A stretch of 64,000 bases of DNA from Kappaphycus alvarezii (taxonomy: Eukaryota; Rhodophyta; Florideophyceae; Gigartinales; Solieriaceae): assembly GCA_002205965.3 (NCBI GenBank), contig NADL03000629.1, forward strand, positions 806,001 through 870,000, in the 5' to 3' direction. Within the stretch, counting starts at the first letter, position 1, and each line of letters begins with the position of its first letter. The notes under the pieces are model-generated. The model was not told where the DNA came from. It did no database searches and saw only the letters and a list, made by a program, of their open reading frames with translations. Both the position numbers and the translations under genes were made by a program. Shown one piece after another: positions 58,230 through 64,000 of the stretch.

Positions 58230-58520
58230 ACTTGCTGCAACCAAAACGATATCCTCCTCTCCCCGTCGGGATTGAAATTTATGGCGCCTTGGGTGACGAC
58301 GGCAAGGGTTTTTCCCGCCGCCTTGCTTCCTTCGCTGCTTCCCGTCGCGGTTCCTCCCCTCAACAGGAGCCCCGCGACTTCGTTACCCGTTTTGCATTTA
58401 GTCTCCAAATAATGCAGGCGCGCCAGGTTTCTACCCGCCGCCCGCATCCGTAGTTAATTTATGATTACCCTCCGCACGCCTCTGTGCGACATTGTAGGAC
58501 CCATAAAGATCTACCACCAC
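58209..58520 (+). pseudogene. LINE-B 3' copy inserted in the gypsy 3' region
   Basis: Reads DDGKGFSRRLASFAASRRGS, TRFAFSLQIMQARQVST, TRRPHP-TAG and the LINE-B 3' UTR ending TACCACCACC. Same family as 28648-29500 and 38481-39432, truncated further. Confidence 0.7.
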
Positions 58521-58523
58521 CAC

Positions 58524-58645
58524 AGTTCTCGACGTATTGTAAGGTTTCACAATTGGCTTAGCCATGATACGGTATCTATGCTCCGGTACAAATTTACTGG
58601 GTACCAACCCACATATCAACCACTGTAAATTAACCCCCCATTTTC
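58524..58645 (+). repeat. LINE-C type V 3' end
   Basis: Plus copy with CACAATTGGCTTAGCCATGA, CTCCGGTACAAATTTACTGG and the terminus TGTAAATTAACCCCCCATTT. It directly follows the LINE-B tail. Confidence 0.55.
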
Positions 58646-58752
58646 CTGATATCTCTCTCTAACGTCCCAATGTACAGCTTGTCAGACGACTGTGGAGAGG
58701 AGGGGAAGGACGAAGGAAACTGACATTTGGACGTCCCGGAGGATCCCACAAT

Positions 58753-59340
58753 GAACCGCTCCGTGAGAGACCTTTTGTTCGCAATATTTGATGGCTTAAA
58801 GTCGGATTCTCACTCGGCTTCATCTGTTCCCCAAGAAAACAGGCCCATAGTGAACTACCCTGAGTTACCGAACACCCCACGCCCGCTGCCTAGCGGCGGG
58901 AAGCTCTACTGTTCCACCTTGCTGGAAGCCGCTGATTACCAAACAAAACCCAAAGGCGTCTATGGGCAGACGTCTTGGCGCGAGAGTGGGGCTATTACGG
59001 CCACGGAAAAGGATACTAACCTGCCTGTGATGGGATCCTACGACACGGAGCATTTGTGGGTGCCTGCTCGCTGGACGGACTGGTCTGATCTCAACTCTTC
59101 AGAAGGCGACGACGTCGGCGATGTCGTTGCTGATCTGGAAGGGTTGGAAATTGGTGGGGAGAAGGATGAGTAAGGGGCGGGCATATCTCGTAGTATGCTC
59201 AAAGCACTTTGCTTCATACAAGATATCAATCAGGTAGCTTCGCTGGCAAATATGACTTTCGATCACCGGTAACCCTTTAAGATATTCCGGGCCCCAACTG
59301 ACAATGTCTTTCAAACATTAAGCACCCAAACATTACCCCC
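58753..59340 (+). mobile_element. 588-bp unit, left arm of an inverted duplication, with an unrecognised ORF
   Basis: Begins GAACCGCTCC and ends TTAAGCACCCAAACATTACC then CCC, the LINE-C type II terminus. It carries a + ORF (ATG 58751 or upstream 58727, stop 59173; 141-148 codons): SVRDLLFAIFDGLKSDSH, PELPNTPRPLPSGGKLYCST, KPKGVYGQTSWRESGAITA, DTEHLWVPARWTDWSDLNSS and an acidic C-terminus. I do not recognise the protein. No RT or endonuclease motif is present. A relic lies near 28075-28170. It could be a non-autonomous LINE-like unit using the LINE-C 3' end, or the fragment of an unknown gene captured by one. Confidence 0.55.
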
Positions 59341-59552
59341 TTTCACTCTTTCTTTAGTTTTTTTCTATTGCATGCCTACGGGCTTTTGTTTCTTGTAATA
59401 CATTAACAACAAAAAAACAATGCAATCTTTGTACAATGGGTAAGAGGCATGCAAACATACCAGGGTGGGGTGGGCGTCTAGATGGATACATTGCGGGCAA
59501 GCACCTGACGTACTTGCATGCTTTGCGGACAGAAACCGAAACGGGCAATTAA
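59341..59552 (-). repeat. Spacer between the arms with a LINE-B-like C-terminus
   Basis: Minus strand reads IARFGFCPQSMQVRQVLARN then a stop, matching LINE-B TRFAFSLQIMQARQVSTRR. The rest has no recognised content. Confidence 0.45.
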
Positions 59553-60140
59553 GGGGGGAGTGTTTGGGTGCTTAATGTTTGAAAGACATGGTCAGTTGGG
59601 GCCCGGAATATCTTAAAGGGTTACCGGTGATCGAAAGTCATATTTGCCAGCGAAGCTACCTGATTGATATCTTGTATGAAGCAAAGTGCTTTGAGCATAC
59701 TACGAGATATGCCCGCCCCTTACTCATCCTTCTCCCCACCAATTTCCAACCCTTCCAGATCAGCAACGACATCGCCGACGTCGTCGCCTTCTGAAGAGTT
59801 GAGATCAGACCAGTCCGTCCAGCGAGCAGGCACCCACAAATGCTCCGTGTCGTAGGATCCCATCACAGGCAGGTTAGTATCCTTTTCCGTGGCCGTAATA
59901 GCCCCACTCTCGCGCCACGACGTCTGCCCATAGACGCCTTTGGGTTTTGTTTGGTAATCAGCGGCTTCCAGCAAGGTGGAACAGTAGAGCTTCCCGCCGC
60001 TAGGCAGCGGGCGTGGGGTGTTCGGTAACTCAGGGTAGTTCACTATGGGCCTGTTTTCTTGGGGAACAGATGAAGCCGAGTGAGAATCCGACTTTAAGCC
60101 ATCAAATATTGCGAACAAAAGGTCTCTCATGGAGCGGTTC
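59553..60140 (-). mobile_element. 588-bp unit, right arm of the inverted duplication
   Basis: Reverse complement of 58753-59340, with the same length and only a few differences by eye (for example SVRDLL becomes SMRDLL at the N-terminus, and a few bases near the C-run). The ORF (about 60139 down to 59720) is otherwise the same protein. Both arms stop at the same internal base (GAACCGCTCC), which argues for a defined unit end or one inverted duplication event. Confidence 0.6.
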
Positions 60141-60299
60141 AAACCACGTTTTGCCAAGTGAAGAGGAGCGAAGTGCCGTCTTGCGCGTTATGCCGGTAGT
60201 GCATTGTCCGGCAAAAGGCGGGGAAGAAAAAATCCGCCATCACAACCGTGGGGAGCCATGGGTGCAATCGCTTGAAAAACTTCCGCTGTAAGCGGCATA

Positions 60300-60752
60300 C
60301 TTACAGAGGCCTACTTGATGACTGGCCTGAAGGTAGCTTTTTAGGGAGCATAGTTCCTTCCCCATTACTGTGTCGGTATACTTTTTTTGAGTCGATTGTG
60401 GTTGTCTGAAAAACTTTAGGATAGATCGAATATATCTTCCAACAGGAAAAACACCGAAACCTTCCCCCCTGATGTATGTGCAGTGCTAAATGTAGCGACA
60501 AGGATCGAGGCCATGACAGCATTGGAGACGTACGGAAAGGTTCGGGGGGTTTTGATGCATAGGCACGCCGCAGCAGCCGTCATGTCCAATGCGGCCTGCT
60601 TGATGGCTGGCCTGAAGGTAGCTTTTTAGGGAGCGTAGTTCCTTCCCCATTATTGTGTCGGTATACCCTTTTTGAGTTGATTGTGGTTGTCTGGAAAACC
60701 CTGTGATAGATCGGATATATCTTCGGAGAGTAAACACCCAAACCTTGTCCCC
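60300..60752 (+). repeat. Two LINE-C type I 3' ends in direct tandem
   Basis: The first ends at 60469 (CACCGAAACCTTCCCCCC). The second follows at once: a frame VLNVATRIEAMTALETYGKV, RHAAAAVMSNAACLMAGLK, VAF-TAG (60485-60629), then the UTR GTTCCTTCCCCATTATTGTG, GTCGGTATACCC, TGTCTGGAAAACC and a terminus ending at 60752. It is the clearest example of ORF2 tail plus 3' UTR plus C-run for this family. Confidence 0.6.
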
Positions 60753-61250
60753 AATACTGTTGAACGATTTGGGTGCATCGATCTGGATCAGGAAGTGCTC
60801 ACGGTACTACAGGCGTTGAGCCAACCGACGTACGGCGTTGATGATAGCTTCAGTTCCATTCCGTGTCCCGGCACCAAGCCGATGGGACAATAAGTCAGAG
60901 GCCACGTCAACTGAAGCCTTGCGAGCAAAAATACTTGCGACGAAGCGTCGGAGGAGGAGGCCCATGGCAGCCGGGCGAATAACATTGTTTTATTTGAGAA
61001 CGGAGATAACGCCACCGCCGCAAAAGTATGGCCGGCAAGCGTCAAGGAAATCCCCGTTGGAGCGAAAGTTCAGAGACATGGCGAGAATATGAAGGTAGTG
61101 GCGCTCTGGGCGGACGCTGCCGGCAGGGCGAAGCAGCATGCGGACGAAAGACGGGGAGAGACAATCGGCTTCGGGGGCGGTGAAGGATTCGAGGCCATGA
61201 ATAGCCCGGCGAGCTTCCGAGATAAAGACGACGATGGAGTTTGAAAGGCG
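60753..61250 (-). pseudogene. LINE RT fragment (fingers and motif A)
   Basis: Minus strand: AAMGLLLRRFVASIFARKAS, DLLSHRLGAGTRNGTEAIIN, AVRRLAQRL-stop-YREHF and LIQIDAPKSFNSIG. These match LINE-A AMGTVLRRFICRLVV, LAVGVRHGTEAII and LLQIDASNAFNKI one to one. The fragment is cut right after motif A by the junction with the LINE-C tandem. Inactive. Confidence 0.65.
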
Positions 61251-61439
61251 ATTGTGACGGTTTGTAGTAACTGGAGTTAGAAGAAGTTTAATTCACTCAG
61301 TATCTGTAGTTGGGGGTGAGGGCTAGAGGGCCTGGAGAGTCCAAAGCTTGTAAGTGTTCCCGGGACGGGGCGATGAACCTGAAGAATGGCCGATGCAGCT
61401 CGGGGGAGACTGCCGCGGTAGAGGTACCGCCGACGTCAT

Positions 61440-62210
61440 CGTAGGTTGAAAAGGGGCATGAAAGGTGAGGCAAATGCCTGCGGGAGCACAAGAACATCAA
61501 AAAATGAGACAGCTTCAGCAAATAGGCCATCAAAGAAGTGGATCGAGGCCATCAGGTTCCACTCGACCAGGCTGGTTTGATAAGGCGTCGTGTCTGGTGA
61601 TAGGGGTAAATCTGCCCAGGATGATGTTCTCGGGACCATTTTTCCCAATACGGAGGCGTTGCAAGCGGCAATAGTGTTAACGAATTATGTTTGTAGGGAC
61701 GAGAAGATAAGAACTAGGAGGGAGGACCGAAAGGCTGCAAAGCAATATAGTGGGCGCAGCGTTTACAATTTATGCTAAGGGTGTAGCGTTGAAGAAATGT
61801 TTTTTAGGGCATAAGTTGACTTTCAACATCTCTGGAAAACTTGTGTCTTCACTTGAAGTCTTCTCCCAACTTACTTTCTCTCTCGAAGAGGAAGCAGGTT
61901 ACTGAGCTTATATGGATTTTTTCCCCAAAAGTAAACTCTAAAAGACATACTAATTACCATAAAATACTCTCAATGGAATTCAGTGGCCGAGAATGACAAC
62001 TAGAGGATATTTCTTCTAGAAAATATCTAGGTGTCATACCCATGCCCGCTGCCCACTTGCAAGGGATGGAATTTTTATGCCCACTATACAGATTTTCCGA
62101 GTCAGTCTTGATATTACACAGAACCTTGGCGTGTGTTGATATCTATTAAAGCGAGCGTGTCATTAATTAAAAATCGAACCATGAATTCGCCAAACTTGTT
62201 GCCAGAATTC
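61440..62210 (+). repeat. Repeat X, copy 4
   Basis: 61590-61778 has the frame GDRGKSAQDDVLGTIF, EALQAAIVLTNYVCRDEKI, similar to FDRDKLPQYDIL...LQVIRVL at 16210-16330. 61800-61990 matches the blocks at 13140 and 16400, and 62010-62110 contains AATATCTAGGTGTCATACCC, matching 15625-15645. Source element unknown. Confidence 0.35.
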
Positions 62211-62423
62211 CTATACGTGATATTGATGGCAGTTTACATGAGTTCTAACCAGAATGAATTGTGAGTAATATCATAATATCTTTACTTACGTTAGGTAGGT
62301 TTACAGTCCTTTGAATTGCATATGTGGTTCAGGCGAACAGTAAGACTCCGGACGTCTACTTAAGTCCCAAGTTGGGCCCAAGTCCTAGAAAAGTAGAGAT
62401 CTCCAAGTTGTTATCAAGCTACA
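62211..62423 (+). repeat. Probable 5' LTR end of the right-edge copia element
   Basis: The sequence directly before the primer-binding site ends AAGCTACA, i.e. a CA end. The left boundary cannot be set because the second LTR lies outside the window. Confidence 0.35.
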
Positions 62424-62437
62424 GGTTATGGGCCCAG
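62424..62437 (+). promoter_or_regulatory. Primer-binding site (half initiator tRNA-Met type)
   Basis: GGTTATGGGCCCAG, complementary to the initiator tRNA-Met anticodon arm, as at 31985-31997. It lies about 105 bases before the gag ATG. Confidence 0.65.
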
Positions 62438-62540
62438 GCTTTTCATTATGCCTCTTGTCGATTCCAGTTCTCTATCGTGTCTGAGTGTTCACGATATCCG
62501 TTGTCCTAGGCATTCACGCTGCATTCTGCGTACTTGAAGG

Positions 62541-64000
62541 ATGAATGAAGATTGGGATGATCGCAGTTCTGTGGTTGACGTTAATAAGATTCGTTTACAG
62601 CTGCTTACGTCAACGAACTACTTCCTGTGGTCTCGGAAAGTTGAACTTGTTCTGCGCAGTTCGGGACTGTGGAGCATCGTCGATGGCTCTGAATCTCCAC
62701 CTGAATGAAGTGACGAAAGTTTACGAAAGTTTGGTCACCGTAAGGAAGTAGCCTTGTCTAAAATCTTACTACTAGTGCATGACTCCTGTGTACCCCTGTC
62801 ATGGATATGCGAGCTCCGTCCCTTGTGTGGAAAACTCTCAAGGAACAGCATCAGGCCGTATCTCAGGCTAGTAGAGACGGCCTTTTGGACCGTTATCAGG
62901 CCATGAAGATGAAGCCAAGCCAAAGTGCGCTTGAATTTCGTGCTCGTCTCTCTGAATTGGAATCCCAACTTGACAGGATTGGCTACAACACTTCTGAAGC
63001 GGAACTATTACGCGCTTTACTGCGTGGTCTCCGAGATGAATTTGGTGTCACTGCAGAAGTTATAAGGGGAATGGACAAGTCTCTATCAGAATCTCTTGCG
63101 CCTCTTATTTCCAAGGAAGCAAGTTACGTGGCCAGCATTGAACTTTCCAGTGAAGTTACCAGAGCATTAAGTACTCGTCAGAAGCCAAAGACGAAGCCAA
63201 AGATCAAATGCTACTACTGTAGTAAAGCTGTACACAAGAAGGTCAACTGTTATACGAATCCCGAGAGCAAAAAATACCGTCCACCACAGGAAAAGTCGGA
63301 TGATCGTACGTCGGACACTGATACTGCATCAAATGTTGCTAGAGCTCTCCTGTTGGGACCTGATATCTCTGAACCTCATCCGAAATGGTTCATCGATTCT
63401 GGGGCAACAACCCACATGTGTAATGATCGTCCTCTGTTTAAGACGTTGGAAAGATCAAATCGTGATTCTGTTGAAGTCGGAGATGGAACTCATGTATCAG
63501 TGCATGGTCAAGGCAACATACATGCAAGCACTGTCTCCTATGGTATTACGAGCCTCGTCACTCTTACTGATGTGCAGTATGTCCCTGATTTGAAGTTCAA
63601 TCTTCTCTCTGTTGGATGTATGCGCAAGAAAGGCATAGTAATACAGTTTCAGAGTGACGAACGAGAAGGATATGGTACTTGTACTGTAACCGATCCGAAG
63701 ACGAACACCATTTGTCTCCTCGGATTTGAGTCAGAACGCACTGGATTGTACACAGCGTTATTGAACCCTCAACGGGAAGTACGGGTACTACAACCTTAGT
63801 TTCCAATGCAAAGGTGAATGAATCATTTATATGGCATCGTCGACTGAAATACACGTGTAGAGACCATATTCGTAAGATTGTCCCACTTGTTAATGGTGTG
63901 CCACTGCAGAATATTTATGATTGGGGTATATGCGACGACTGCAAGGTATCGAAGTCTGTTCGAGATACTAGGAACGCAGTTCAAGTGAATCGTCATGCAA
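62541..64000 (+). pseudogene. Copia element gag, protease and start of integrase (runs off the window)
   Basis: ATG 62541 opens gag: NKIRLQLLTSTNYFLWSRKV, SGLWSIVDGSESPPE, then an in-frame TGA (62706) and a frame change near 62800. The frame 62801-63799 continues with VWKTLKEQHQAV, MKPSQSALEFRARLSELESQ, a zinc knuckle CYYCSKAVHKKVNC (about 63210) and the protease WFIDSGATTHMC (D-S-G-A). After a further shift near 63790 the pre-integrase module reads SFIWHRRLKYTCRDHIRK then GICDDCKVSKS to the window end. A classic Ty1/copia order, distinct from the element at 31.7-36.8 kb. The remaining pol is outside. Confidence 0.75.

Noticed and set aside
1-64000. CRISPR arrays, rRNA operons, tRNA genes
   Set aside because: No regularly spaced repeats, no conserved rRNA segments, and no cloverleaf-compatible sequence with A and B boxes were recognised.

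Overview
The window is eukaryotic nuclear DNA dominated by retrotransposons. Evidence: two paralogous genes each with one short GT-AG intron of about 100 bp, TATA-box LTRs, copia-type and gypsy-type LTR elements, several families of non-LTR (LINE) elements with a C-terminal restriction-like endonuclease, and a PIF/Harbinger relic. There is no operon structure, rRNA, tRNA or CRISPR array. The lineage cannot be fixed from sequence alone; a TE-rich alga or other protist fits, but that is a guess.

Layout. 1-11.5 kb is AT-rich with no convincing gene. 12-17 kb holds a G-poor tract and very decayed repeats. 17.5-19.4 kb is a decayed PIF/Harbinger locus (Myb/SANT-like ORF on +, DDE transposase on -). 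20.3-25.6 kb is a mosaic of LINE fragments, an LTR and clustered LINE 3' ends. 26.35-27.43 kb is a broken paralogue (gene 1) of a secreted LPMO-like copper protein; the better paralogue (gene 2) is at 48.70-49.79 kb. 28-31 kb is LINE debris. 31.0-39.4 kb is a nested stack: a 5'-truncated LINE-A (+) split by a complete but inactivated copia-like element (273-bp LTRs, TSD CTGCT) and by a 607-bp solo LTR (TSD GTCTG), followed by a LINE-B copy. 39.7-45.3 kb is a second LINE-A (-, about 4.45 kb, 5-bp TSD) inserted into another LINE (LINE-D). 51.2-58.2 kb is a gypsy-like element with an acidic ORF upstream of its LTR and an unusual repeat-containing ORF after the integrase. 58.75-60.14 kb is a near-perfect 588-bp inverted duplication carrying an unrecognised 146-aa ORF. 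The right edge (62.4-64.0 kb) is the 5' part of another copia element.

How the parts relate. The only clear cellular genes are the two LPMO-like paralogues. Gene 2 keeps the histidine expected at the mature N-terminus. Gene 1 has Gln at the aligned position plus frameshifts, so it looks non-catalytic or dead. Almost everything else is retroelement. Many short repeats ending in CCCCC (or GGGGG on the other strand) look at first like transposon termini, but are best read as 5'-truncated LINE 3' ends: they carry the last codons of a LINE ORF2, a 3' UTR and a conserved terminal sequence, and two copies have 9-bp target-site duplications. Many nonsense codons in the elements fit C-to-T change of CAA, CAG or CGA codons.

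All family calls are by eye from motifs; no alignment or database search was run.
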